DNA of 64,000 bases, from NCBI GenBank assembly GCA_030068075.1, contig CM057831.1, forward strand, positions 9,653,370-9,717,369. Direction: 5' to 3'. Made by a program: the position numbers and the translations under genes. Under the pieces are notes generated by a model. It saw nothing but the letters and a program-made list of their open reading frames with translations. It had not been told where the DNA came from and searched no databases. Shown here piece after piece: positions 22,706 through 33,850 of this stretch. Source of the DNA: Paguma larvata. Lineage: Eukaryota > Chordata > Mammalia > Carnivora > Viverridae. Position 1 is the first letter of the stretch, and each line of letters starts with the position of its first letter.

Positions 22706-22925
22706 CAGGGGTTAAGACCTCGGCTTCCGAAGCCAGACTGATCGCTCTCCTCCTTGCTGGCTGTGTGACTTCGAGAAAGCTGCTTGCCCTTGCTATGCAT
22801 TTCAGCTTCCTCATCTGTTAAGGTGAAGATGATAATACCACCTAATTCACAGGGTACTTGTGAGGCTTAAATGAAATCATGATTAAACTACTTAGGACAA
22901 ACAGTGCTTGTTCAGGATTCAATAA
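22706..22925 (+). repeat. MIR SINE, sense, nearly full length
   Basis: GGGTTAAGACCTCGGCTTCC, TTGCTGGCTGTGTGACTTCG, CAGCTTCCTCATCTGTTAAG, GATGATAATACCACCTAATT and TGTGAGGCTTAAATGAAATC are in MIR order, so this is one of the clearer MIR copies. Confidence 0.85.
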
Positions 22926-23064
22926 TTGATCATAAAACCCCTTTGACATTACCTAATTAACCTCCTCATCCTGACCATGGTTACATATACCACGACCATC
23001 CCCCTGCGATACCACTGTCAGCCTCAACTCCCTAGAACACTCCTTCCGTAGTACATCAAGAACC

Positions 23065-23535
23065 TGTGTTTGCTCGCACCAAACTCGAACTTACGGGTCC
23101 GGCTTTCAAGTTCCTCTAAGACCTGTCCCCATGCAATCTTCCCAATCTTCCCAACCGCTGGCCCCAAACAATCACTTTTAGTCCTGCTACTACTCCTCGC
23201 TCCCCTTCACACAAAACTTACCTCTGCAGCAACTACAGTCTTTTTAAAAGGCCCACTTTCCAGGCACCTCTTACCCCTACGTTCTACCTGTGGGGCTGGT
23301 ATCTACACTTCCAGAAAACAGTTCAGATTCTTTGAGAAGGTGCCAAGGTTTGGATCCCCCAGTAATCGTCCCTGATCCTCTCAAGAACCCAGCTGCAGAG
23401 GGTAAACTTCCACGGCTCTCCCGAATCGCGTCCGTTAGTTCAAACTCTACAAAGCACTAATCTCCTTCCGGGCAGGGGCTAGATCTTCCCTAAACATCAC
23501 CCACAGCTTCCAGCAAAATGTTGTGCGCTTTAATA
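23065..23535 (+). repeat. Probable L2 LINE 3' part, sense
   Basis: GCTTTCAAGTTCCTCTAAGA, CTTCCGGGCAGGGGCTAGAT and the Pro/Cys-rich spacing resemble the L2 3' region, but divergence is high. A 101-codon open frame inside it (23070-23375) is not a recognised protein. Confidence 0.4.
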
Positions 23536-24984
23536 AGCTCTCCGCTCACTTGTTTCTACAACTAAAAACAAGTAACAAAATTTTATTCGATAAACACGAT
23601 GAATAATAAATCTCTCGATTCTATTTTATAGCTTTGACTAGGTCAGGAGGCTGTAAATAAGAAAATATTCTCTTAAGTGTAACCATAATTATGACCAGAA
23701 AAATACCAACATATAAACGTGCCCCAATCCAGGGACATGAGAAGGGGCAGATCCAACAGGATGAAAACTACAGCATTTCTCCATCCTTGTTACAAACATA
23801 AACAAACAAACCAGTAACAGGGAGCTGTCCACTATTCTGTATACGGGATCGTGCAGACTGAAAGCTGGCAGGCTCCTGTTTTCGGACCAGTATCACATTC
23901 ATCCACAACAGGATCAGAGGAGACCTTTTCGCTTTATTCCATTATCAAGAAAGAACTCCCAAGTCTATTCTAAGGCAAGCAAATCTTACATCTCTCTGAA
24001 GTTAACAACTGGAAGAAACAAGATTCAGAGGAACCACTAGCCATGATTATTAGATCACCCCTCTTGAGATACTTTCACCGCCAGTTTTCCTTTGTTTTGC
24101 CAGGCACTTGACTCCATAGCAACTAGTCCGCGGGTGGACATAAATCCACGGACATGAACAGAGACGTGCCGAGCAAACTACTGCCGATATACTCAGCCAA
24201 TTCATCTGGATCTAACAGGGCAGGCAGTCTGCTACAGAGGCAGCAAATGAGAGACGGGCACACAAAAAACTCTGAGGAGCAGAGTATCTCATATGGGTAC
24301 CAATTATTCATTCAACAAACACGGGAGGCACTAAATGCAAGTCTACATCTATGTACTCTATACTATACGCAAGGTATTTTGTTCAGTATTGTGCTTACAC
24401 ACAGACTCTTTCTGGAGTGGCTTCCCTTTTTAATGAAAGGTGTAAGACATGTACTACTAAAAACGCAAATACAGCATTTATTCAATAACATATTTATATT
24501 TCGCATTGATTCAGGAAATGTTTAAATACGTATACTTACACAAATACACACTGGTGAGAGATAATATGAAGAAAGAAAGACAAAGAGAAAATGAGATTAG
24601 GAAGACAAGATTTTAAAAAGTAAGAGGTCAGTATACTAACATGAGAACACTGGGATCTTTAACACTGTTCCAGAGAGGGATGAATGCACAGTGTACACAA
24701 AACAGACAGAATACCACGAATCTGGAGGACCAACAGGTCTTGGTCAATCAGGACAATCAGAGGAGGCTGGGGCTCAAAAGGGCACCACAGTGCCACTGCT
24801 GACAAAGAAGGCTGATTCCTTTTTTAAATGACAAAATGGAATACAGCTGCTCAAAAAAAAAAAGTGCGTAAGAGAAGTTCTTCAGGAAAACACACGAAAA
24901 GGTCTGATCATCTCTTCATCTACGTCCCTTAGTTCTTCGTGCATCTGTATCACTTCCTCCCAGGTCTTAGCGATCTTGGGAACA
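23536..24984. other. Unique sequence
   Basis: No exon, RNA or clear repeat. A 123-codon frame on + (24154-24525) shows no recognisable domain. Confidence 0.5.
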
Positions 24985-25050
24985 CCAGTGCCTGGAGCCA
25001 TGTATCAAGCACACGGTAGGCGCTTAATCAATGTCTCTTGGATCCATTTA
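24985..25050 (+). repeat. L2/MIR-like 3' terminus
   Basis: ACCAGTGCCTGGAGCCATGT followed by ACGGTAGGCGCTTAATCAAT matches the shared L2/MIR 3' end (TGCCTGGCACATAGTAGGCGC). Confidence 0.6.
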
Positions 25051-25055
25051 ACGAC

Positions 25056-26007
25056 CCAGTTATTTTCATGGTTCTACTGGCCTCTGAGGTCAGTTAAAAG
25101 TTTTTCCCTTTTTCCCATTTTTAGAAATGCCTGGAAAACGTCGACCAAGCTGAGACCGTGGCACTTCATAAACGCTCCAGAGCCGCGTACCCCTAGGAGG
25201 CGCTACACGCACTAACCCAAAGACCAGCTATTCAGGAGCTCAAAGAAAGGAAAGGAAGCAACAGACTGACAACTGCTGTTTAAAAAATACTTGTAATTCT
25301 CCTTCCTCTTATCTAAGGTTGATTTCGGATGTAAATAGAAACAAATGTTTAAAATCTCGATTTCACCATGACACCCAGGGACTGTGACCATGATCTCACA
25401 GATAAAGAAATGAAATGGAGAAATGGCAGGACAAGGCTGTGGCTCTCTCCCTTTGCTCGCCACATCGGAGCACCGCATGCGTCGGGAACCGCCCCCCACC
25501 CCCGGCACAGAGAGGTCTCATCGCATCTAATGCCTCGCACGCCTTCCACACCCCCGAGATCACTAGAGTTTTCCACAGAATCACAATTTTTAAGTGTGTA
25601 GTTACACAAGCTTTTTACTTGAGAAATACAATAAAAGTATAAACTACTGGCCATACAAAAATGGAAATTTAGCCATAATCCCAAACTAGTCCAAAAAGCT
25701 TGCTTTTAATTACACTGAAAGTGTATAGTTAGAGAACTAATTTTACCAAGTGATCCATGTGGAACAAATCAAACAGAATATTGACAGCTATAGGCATGCA
25801 ACCCTCAAGAACAAAGGTATATGAAATAAAGGCACATTTCAAATCAGTCTCCAGATTTATGCAAGCCATGATAATGCTTAGCTTTTAGTTCAAAAGACTT
25901 ATGAAACAAAATATGTTTTTACAAACACAGGAGAACCAAACATGCCTAGAGTTTGGCACAGAGTTAAAAATATTAGAACAGTTCCAGAAAAATTGGTTTA
26001 AACCCCA
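25056..26007. other. Unique sequence
   Basis: Overlapping open frames on both strands at 25212-25684 come from a GC-richer stretch and are not recognised as protein. No repeat seen. Confidence 0.45.
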
Positions 26008-26021
26008 AGTGAAAAGCATTT

Positions 26022-26224
26022 GAAAAAAAATTTTTTTAATGTTTATTTTTTGAAAGAGAGAGAGACAGAACAGGGGAAGGGCAGAGAGAGAGGGAGACAC
26101 AGAATCCAAAGCAGCCTCCAGGCTCAGCTGTCAGCACAGAGCCAGACGTGGGGCTCAAACTCAGTGAACCACGAGATCATGACCTGAGCTGAAGTCTTAA
26201 CCAGCTGAGCCACCAAGAGCCCCC
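26022..26224 (-). mobile_element. Feliform CAN-SINE, antisense
   Basis: Left to right: A/T-rich tail, AATGTTTATTTTTTGAAAGA, AAAGCAGCCTCCAGGCTCAG, CGTGGGGCTCAAACTCAGTG and CCAGCTGAGCCACCAAGAG. The TSD is AGTGAAAAGCATT (26009-26021 area) against AGTGTAAAGCACGTTT (26225-26240). Confidence 0.95.
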
Positions 26225-26240
26225 AGTGTAAAGCACGTTT

Positions 26241-26909
26241 ATGTGTTTATTGGAAGATACGGCTTATCTGTAGATTCTTCACTCTTTACCCCGAGCTGTA
26301 ACAACAGGGCAAGCGTGTGATAATTAAGCCACAGACAGATGTTTACACTCTGGTCAAGGTTTGGAAACTTAACTGTCTATGACTTTTCTGAAGCTGTAAC
26401 TTGGATTCCTCTAAATTCTTTAAAATCTGTGATTCCTCTAAGCCCGGGGTAGGTCAGCGACGGCAAACAACTCACGATCCTAACTGCTGTCCAGTCGATC
26501 CAGATGAACGCTGGCTTCACGTCAGCTTGAAGTTCAGCCTATCTGTGTCCTCAGGAGATCAGAAAGAGGACGATCTCGGGAGACACAGGAGGCGGCTGGA
26601 CCTCTAAGAAGGCCTTTAACTGCAAAATACTCTTAATCTGAAGCAGCAATTCAGTAAAATGCTTCAGTTTTCCACCATCTAGCGACGCGACTTGAAATAC
26701 AAATCATCTTTCAATACTTTCCTTTAATTTAAAGTCTTTCCAAAATAATCCCATCGACTGGCCGGGCTAAGGGTACCAAGTGAGGAAAATAAACAATCAT
26801 CTTCATTATCCTCCTCGCATCATATGCAATTAACCAACTGCTAAGTGCACAACGTACGCTCCTCTAGCAATTTACTCAAAGCCGAGCCCCCAATCACCTC
26901 TTGGTGTTT
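26241..26909. other. Unique sequence
   Basis: Nothing recognised. Confidence 0.45.
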
Positions 26910-26972
26910 GTTTTATAAAATCAAGTATTTTTATTACAAAGTAATGTGTCTTTGTTGTAGAAAATACAGACA

Positions 26973-27172
26973 GGGGTGCCTGGGTGGCTCAGCTGGTTGA
27001 GCGTCCAACTCTTGACTTCAGTTCAGGTCATTACTTCCCCGTTCAGTTCTTACATTCAAGCCCTGCACTGGGCTCTGCACTGACAGTGTGGAACCTGCTT
27101 GGGATTCGCTCCTTCTATCACTCCCCGCCTCGCTCTCTCTCAAAATAAACAAACTTAAAAAACAACTATAAA
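26973..27172 (+). mobile_element. Feliform CAN-SINE
   Basis: GGGGTGCCTGGGTGGCTCAG through CTCTCAAAATAAACAAACTT, with changes in the B-box region. The TSD is GAAAATACAGACAG against GAAATACAGATCAG (about 26960-26972 and 27174-27187). Confidence 0.95.
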
Positions 27173-27562
27173 AGAAATACAGATCAGAAAAGGAGAAAAA
27201 AATCGGTAACGTTACCACTCACAGAATGCACCCACTGACGTGTGAGACAGTGGGACACCACATTTGAGACGGTGGCACATCTTTGTCGCTGGGCTCAATG
27301 CTTTCCACCTCAATCCCAGTCCACCACCATCGCCACCTCTCCCAGGTCCACCTACTCAACACATCACCCGACACTCCTTGAATAGGTCTGTCACTTTTGC
27401 CTGTGCATCTATCTATCGACACAAAAATGAAACTCCACTGCACAAACATCCCACGTGGAGTATGTTTTTTCCACTTAAGAACACATATTTTTATCTTTCA
27501 ATGCTTGAAATAGTTTTCCACAATATTATGAAAATGTTTCAGGATTTAAAATTAATCTCTCA

Positions 27563-27765
27563 GGGGCGCCTGGTGGTTCAGTCAGTCAAGCATCTGACTC
27601 TCGATTTCGGCTGTGGTCGTGATCTCGCGGTTCGTGAGACAGAAGCCCGGGTGTCGGGCTGACAGCTGACAGCTGGGAGCCTGCTTGGCATTCTCTCTCT
27701 CCCTGTCTCTCTGCCCCTCCCCTGCTAATGCTCTGATACCTTAATCAAAATAAATAAAGAAACAT
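27563..27765 (+). mobile_element. Feliform CAN-SINE, rearranged middle
   Basis: The head is normal. After the B box the text reads GTGTCGGGCTGACAGCTGAC, a local rearrangement of GGGCTCTGTGCTGACAGCTC. The TSD is AAAATTAATCTCTCA (27548-27562) against AAAATTGATCTTCCA (27766-27780). Confidence 0.95.
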
Positions 27766-28049
27766 AAAATTGATCTTCCAGGACTGGACTTTTAGGGTTT
27801 GGGGGAGTGGAGGGTTGTGTTTGTTCCTTGCTTTTCTCAACAATGTCGTGGTAAATATTCTTATGGCTATGTTCTTGTGACCTATGCTTATTTCTATAAG
27901 GAAAACTTCTAAAACGAAACTGCTAGGTCAATGAATAAACACTTTTAAGATACTCCTCAACTTGTACCTACCTCGTCCCTCACCCCACAGCAACACTGAG
28001 TATGGGCTTTTTTCAAACAAAACCTTGCCATTTGGGCAAGAAAAAAAGA

Positions 28050-29249
28050 ATGACATCATAAATGACATTACATAATTGACACTGGGTGAGATATATATAT
28101 ATATGGTATATCTAATATTAGATATGTACATTGGATAATTATATGTTTTTTTCATTGCTGCTAAAAATTTCTACCAGCTCATTTTTAGCTCAAAAGCCTC
28201 TTGCTCAACCTCCGAATTTTAGCAGGCTTATATAAAAAGGGAAAGTACAGCATAAAATAAAACTACCCTGACATTCCTGTCTTGGAAACTACCTCCTCAA
28301 ACCTAATGTTGGCAAGATGACATCTCCGTTACTTGGGCTCCGATATAAAAGGTATACGCAGGAGCGCTGACACAATGCCTGGAAGAAGAAAATCTATCTG
28401 CAATTAGCTACGCATTGTTTGGAATTTATAAGTCAGATCAACCCGCCTGGGATTGGTTTGTTTGTTAACTACTTTCTTAGACATCTCTTTTAAAATCTTA
28501 AGTGCATTTTAATGCAGAGTTCTGTCATGGAGCCAAGAAATAATAAAACAGGGACTATCAACTCTCTTTAATGCTGTCAGATTACTAAAACATTAATGAC
28601 AAAGCATCATATTAAAGTGATCTATCTTATAAAAGTAATATCAGATCCCATTAAAGTACAGCTGATTCATCTCTCGTTACTTTGCCCAAACGAACCTAAA
28701 AAACAGAGTAGCTTTCGGGCTCAACGCTGTCTCTAACTTGTCCGACTCATTCAGACACGGCCAAGGCCAGCTCCGGAGTGATTACTGGTTTGGGACGAAT
28801 GCCCTTCTTAAAGACTATTAATGTATTTACTTATGCCGGCACAGCTGGAGGGAAGAACACTGGCCCAATGAGCTCATTAGTCGTTGACACCAGATTATAG
28901 TAACATTCAAAAACGACGAGAGGTTGCTTAGTAGCAGGTTTCCAAATGCATTCATATGAGAAAACTGACGGTAATCTTCTCCACAGAAAATCACAGACTG
29001 AACCTATTCATAACGCAGTACTCTGATCCCTCGGCAAAGGAGCTCAGCTAAAAAAGTCTACCTTCTTGGCAAATTCTCCTCATATGTAAGAACTAGGATC
29101 CGGGATCATTGTTCTCTTTCCCCAAAGTTCTCCCACCTTCTGATGGGTGGGGGAAAACCCACTCTCCTCGGAAGTTCGTGTCACTCAACCATATGACTGT
29201 CTAAGTCAATGTTCTAATTCATCTCCAGGTCACCTTTCAATGTATGGAG
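28050..29249. other. Unique block, candidate conserved non-coding element
   Basis: About 1.2 kb with no recognised repeat between two repeat-rich stretches. The part 28400-28960 has balanced base use, several TAAT/ATTA cores (AACATTAATGACAAAGC, GACTATTAATGTATTTAC) and no long frame. A small (TA)n lies near 28091-28102. Function is inference only. Confidence 0.35.
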
Positions 29250-30515
29250 AATAATCTGGCACTGGCTCCATCTTCTCCACCCTAGTTACAGCCGTCCTTC
29301 TAGCCAACTGCCCATTATTGAGACGTTATTGCCAAGGACCTTTATCTCCTCTCCCGGATTAGTCAAAATCCATAGCTGTTCCAGTCTTGAAATCCTAAAG
29401 TACTATATCTGCATTAGCTAGACAGATTTTTTTTCCAATTCCCAACAATCACAATACTTGTCCTGCAAAATTAGGAGAAATAACTAACAAACACGCAAAA
29501 TAACGTTAATTCGCCCCCCCACCCATTGCCTGCTGTCCTCATTGCCTTAGAGAACCACATCAGCAAATACTCTTCAGCCTCATTGAACCTTCCATCACTT
29601 GACCCGTTCTCCTTCCCTTTTCTTGCAACTGCTCCTTCTCTTATCGTGGCCAAGTTTGTATGACAGGTAGTCTTCAATCACTAGTGCGACCTGGTTACCT
29701 AACACTCCTCGATCCCATAGTACTGGCCTCCCACCCTATGGCTCCACTGAAACTCCGCCCACTAAGCTCACCCACCGACCCACGGATAGATATTTCTCAG
29801 TCTCCATCTTAATGACTTCCCAGCAATATTTTCCAGAACTGACCACTCCCTTCTTTCAACTCTTCCTCCTGCTTCCAACAGACCCTCCCCTACCTCTCTG
29901 GCACCCTCTTTTATTATTGGCCCTATTCCTCCCCCTCCCTTCCCATCCTCCCCACAGCAGCCAGAAGGATTTTTGCTTTTAAAGGTCTAATTTGATCATG
30001 CCACTCTCCAGCTTAAAACAGTTCGTGTGTTTTTAGACCAACTCTGTCCATGTAGGTTACCCACTGGCTGTTTAATTCCCCGGCCTCTTCTCTCTCCACA
30101 CTTCCCTGCTCTCCACAATCCCGCCGCGCTAACTGATTTGCGGGGCCCTAAACAGGCCAGGGTTTTTCTCTCACTTGCTCTCATCATTTTCAGATACTAT
30201 TTCCTCAACCAAAGCAGCTGTTTTTCCAACACCCCATCCCTCTCCCTTGTACAACCTCACTTAGCTGGCTCCTGCTTACACTTTCCTAAACAGGCCTTCC
30301 CACCCCCCACCCCCAGGACGGGGCTAGGGTCTACGGGCTGTCATAAGTGCCCTGGTGTAGCCACTGGCCATTGTAACTGCCTATTGTTTGTCCAATCTCT
30401 CACTAGATTATAAATTCCATGGAGGCAGTAACTGTGTCTTGTTCACGTTGTTAACCCAATATATAACTAATCCTGTGTCAGACATATAACAGGAACTTAA
30501 TAATGAATGAATAAA
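29250..30515 (+). repeat. L2 LINE, sense, C-terminal ORF and 3' UTR
   Basis: Landmarks in L2 order: GCTCCATCTTCTCCACCCTA, GCAGCCAGAAGGATTTTTGC, TCTAATTTGATCATGCCACT, CTCCAGCTTAAAACAG, AGATTATAAATTCCATGGAG and TTAATAATGAATGAATAAAG. The final 530 bp is the surest part. No intact coding frame. Confidence 0.65.
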
Positions 30516-30717
30516 GGGCACCCTTTTCTGCATGCCTAGAACAGTTCCCTAATTCAGGTCATTATTTCCTGCTTGAATAATACAAGAGTTTCCTACTAAT
30601 GAGTGTTTCTCCTAACGAATAAATAGTCTCTCTACCTTCAATCCACACTCCATGTTGCCACATGAATCCATAAATGCAAACTTGACTCCATGTGTCCCCT
30701 TCTTAAAAGGTATTAGA

Positions 30718-31036
30718 GGGCACCTGCAGGGCTCAGTAGTTAAGCATCTGATTTCAGCTCAGGTCATGATCTTACAGTTTGGGAGTCTGAGCCCCGTGAC
30801 TGGGTGAGCTCAAGCCCCACTCCCGGTGAGCACAAGCCCTACATCAGGGGAGCACGGGCCCCACTCCAGGTGAGGATGAGCTCCGCTTTGGGTAAAATAT
30901 GAGCCCTGCTTCAGGAGCCCCACTTCTCTCTCTCCCCCCTCTCTCTCTGTCTTTGTCCCTCATGGGATTCTCTCTCTGCCCCTTGCTCACTTACTCCCTC
31001 TCTCTCTCTCTCAAAATAAATAAATAAAAAATAAAA
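30718..31036 (+). mobile_element. CAN-SINE with amplified B-box region
   Basis: It begins GGGCACCTGCAGGGCTCAGT and ends with CTCTCTCAAAATAAATAAAT plus an A-rich tail. It is about 100 bp longer than its neighbours because the GAGTTCAAGCCCC segment is present as six 22-23-bp tandem units plus a part-unit. The TSD is AAAAGGTATTAGAGG against AAAAGTATTAGGAG. It sits in an L2. Confidence 0.9.
30781..30926 (+). repeat. 22-bp tandem repeat of the SINE B-box segment
   Basis: Units start at 30781, 30803, 30825, 30847, 30869 (22 bp each) and 30891 (23 bp), with a part-unit at 30914-30926. All carry a GAGC...GCCCC/CTCC core, the position of the pol III B box. Units differ from each other by several bases, so the array is not recent. 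Confidence 0.9.
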
Positions 31037-31260
31037 AAAGTATTAGGAGTTTCCCCATTATGTACAGGAACAAACCCAAACTCCTTAGCATAAAATACAA
31101 AGCTCCTCTGTTGTCTGGTCCCCACAACCTACCCTTTCTCACCTCCTGCCACTTCTTCACACTGCTACTGTGCTTTGAGCTTATGAAACCATTTATGCTT
31201 TCCTGAACTTACCATGCTTCTTCCAAGCCTGTCTTCACATCTACCCTAAGCTCCCTTCTC

Positions 31261-32199
31261 CACTGTTTAAAGGCTACGGCTGGAACATTATGGTAACATA
31301 TGGAACACTTCCTGATTCCGCGGCAGACTGACCATGAGTGGTCAAGCATTAGGATAAAGAATTGTCTCCAGAGAGAAAAATACAGCAGCCATTTTAGACC
31401 ATTTTCCCAAACAGAAGCGGCTTCTGTTTCCACAAGGTACTTTCACTGGAGTCCATCTGGGCAAGAAATTCTTCTTCTTCACCACACGCTTGCATCTTAG
31501 TCCATTACTGAGGAAAAAACACCACGTTCAGGAAGAACGAGAGGAATAAAGAACAGTTCAGTATGCTGGCTTCATAATAAATACTCAAGCTAAAGCGGTA
31601 CTAAGAAGAACTCTAATATAATAAAACGCTTGTCACTAGCAGTTCTTTCATGAAGAAGATGTAGGAGGAAGGCCTGTCATCTGACAGTATCTACCAGGTT
31701 AGCATTATGCAAGGATCAGAAATAACCAGCAGAAAGTAACAGTTACTGCCACCAGAAAGTCTGTATCCCTACATGAACTCTACTGTGAAATGAGGTGGAA
31801 GTTGTGTTTTTCCTGTTCTAAAATCCAACTTGCTCACGTTCCTCACAGGTAGCCAGTGCCGGTCAAGTACGGATTTGCCAGCATGAAAAGCAGTCAGTGT
31901 TCTGCCTTAAGTATACACGGCTTGTCAAGTAAATGCTGCCTTTGTAGTAGTCGCTAGAGCAAAAACCAGCAACAACCACCCTCCCCCCAGAAAGGTCAGT
32001 CTGCAGAGCGTGCTAACACCTCCTTTCCTAGGATATTGATTTTTGCTACATTAAGTCTCTTGTTATGATGAGAAATTCACATGGACTCTACCAGGGTGAC
32101 ACTATTCAGAATGTGACTGGATTTATACAGAATTAGCCACGTGGCATGTGGCCAGCACGCACTCATTTCTGTTCAATGAGTCTCTGGCGAAGGACAGCA
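31261..32199. other. Unique sequence
   Basis: No gene or clear repeat. Confidence 0.5.
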
Positions 32200-32450
32200 C
32201 ATAAGAAAGCCTCGACTCGGGCAGATCTGGCGTGGAAATCGAGCTCCATGACTTACTACTAGTCTTGCATTTTGTATAATTCGTTTAACATCTTTAATCA
32301 CAATTTCATCTAATGTAATATAGAGATGACGGAAGTCCCTAGATCACAGGGTTGTTCTTGAGATTTCATAAAATAATACATTCCACGCGATGCCAGGTAC
32401 ACGGTAAGCACTCTATAAACAAAAGCAATTATTACTGTTACTTTGATTTT
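32200..32450 (+). repeat. MIR SINE, sense, diverged
   Basis: GGAAATCGAGCTCCATGACT, CACAGGGTTGTTCTTGAGAT and GATGCCAGGTACACGGTAAG, then ATTATTACTGTTAC, are in MIR order. Confidence 0.65.
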
Positions 32451-33389
32451 GCTCCTGCAACTAACTATTCTATTTGCCTTCCATAGGATCGATATCAAAG
32501 AGGGTTACGAATTCCACATATAAAAAAGAAAACACTCAAGCTGAGAACTGAAAGGCAGAGCAAGCTACTTATTAACGGACTAATCCATAAAAGAGGAATA
32601 CAGATGGGTTCCCATTTCAGCTGCCAAGCACTGCTGAAAACTACACGTTAAGGAGCAAATGGTCAAAAGGATACACTCTGATTATCCATGTGGTATTGCC
32701 TTCATGTGGGTATTTACAGAAATTGTGGAGAAAGAAAACCAAAAGAAGTAAGAAATCCCGCTAAGGTACTCATTAGACAGCTACTGCAAAAATTGCAAAA
32801 ATTCAAAATCCTCTTCAAATGACATGCTACCATCCACTGATTAGAAACAAAGTGGACAGGATGTAACCCTGAATTTGAGTAACCTGAACTAAGCCTGGAG
32901 CTTCTGAATTAAGCTTTGACGGGTAAATCGGCTGAATCTACCTTTAGGGGCATATGTTGATCGAAGTAACTGACAATATTGTTTGGATTATACAAACGGG
33001 AACCCTGACCATCCTTGAGTAAATGCGTTTTGCTAATCAATTCTGACAAAATGTGGATATAAAGGTGGAAAGAGGAAATGACGGAATAATACTATTAATT
33101 TAAGACCTGCCTCAATTCTTTTCTTCTAATCTTAAAAAGATTTAAACAGCCACAGAGTCACAAAAGTTCTTCCCGCCTGACAATAACCTGATTCCAACCG
33201 GTGAATCTCTTAACTCCTCTCTTCATCCCACCTTTCACCAACTCTGATCCAATTCTTACTGGACAATGAGAAGGGAAACAAGGTCACAGGCTAGGAGATA
33301 ATAAAGAGGTCCCAAACCAAAGACTTCTAATTAAACTTACTGTCCTACAACTTGGGCGTTGGAAGGCATGTTAGACACATCTAGGACAG
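32451..33389. other. Unique sequence
   Basis: No gene or clear repeat. Confidence 0.5.
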
Positions 33390-33515
33390 CTACCACAATT
33401 CACTGGTAAGGAAACTCTAAGAGTTGCCCAGTCTCATGCAACCAGTTAATGTCAAAGCCAGGACTAGAACCCAAAGCTCTTAGATCCCAATCCAACATCT
33501 TCCTTACTGTATCGC
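33390..33515 (-). repeat. MIR fragment, antisense
   Basis: CACTGGTAAGGAAACTCTAA, GTTGCCCAGTCTCATGCAAC and AAAGCCAGGACTAGAACCCA correspond to the antisense MIR core and tRNA-like part. Confidence 0.6.
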
Positions 33516-33613
33516 TGAGATCGGTTTTTAGAAGACTGTACAATGACTTCTCCTTTTTTACTTTATAATACCCAGAATATAAGAACAAAGGATGAAGTAC
33601 TGGGAACAAATAA

Positions 33614-33850
33614 AAGATACTAACAGCTAACATCAATCGAGAGCTTATGTGCCAAACACTCTATTAAGCATTAGGTGCATTGTCTCCTGTAATCCTTTTA
33701 ACAACCCCAAAGGTGGTTGCAATTCTTAACATCCTTTTACAGATAAGGAAATTTAGGTAGAGGAGGTTAAATAACCCGCCCAAGGTCACACAGCTAGTAA
33801 ATGATGGATCTAGAATTTGAGCTCAGTCTAACTCCAGAGTCTATGCATAA
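33614..33850 (-). repeat. MIR SINE, antisense, nearly full length
   Basis: AGAGCTTATGTGCCAAACAC, TTTTACAGATAAGGAAATTT, GCCCAAGGTCACACAGCTAG and CTAACTCCAGAGTCTATGCA follow the whole antisense MIR. It lies about 100 bp from another antisense MIR fragment. Confidence 0.85.

Larger units (their letters stand above)
26910..28035 (-). mobile_element. Ancient LINE (L1M-like), antisense, split by two SINEs
   Basis: Between and around the two SINEs are TTTTATTACAAAGTAATGTG, GAAATACAGATCAGAAAAGG, AATATTCTTATGGCTATGTT, AAACTGCTAGGTCAATGAAT, CACCCCACAGCAACACTGAG and CTTGCCATTTGGGCAAG. These follow the antisense order of an old L1-class 3' region. Family uncertain; no frame. Confidence 0.45.
30615..31260 (+). 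repeat. Second L2 LINE, sense, interrupted by a SINE
   Basis: Left of the SINE: TCCATGTGTCCCCTTCTTAA. Right: AACAAACCCAAACTCCTTAG, AAAATACAAAGCTCCTCTGT, TGTCTGGTCCCCACAACCTA and TTTCTCACCTCCTGCCACTT, an L2 internal stretch. Host and SINE together end near 31260. Confidence 0.65.

Noticed and set aside
30781..30926. CRISPR-like repeat array
   Set aside because: The 22-bp units abut each other with no spacers and derive from the SINE B-box segment in a mammalian genome.
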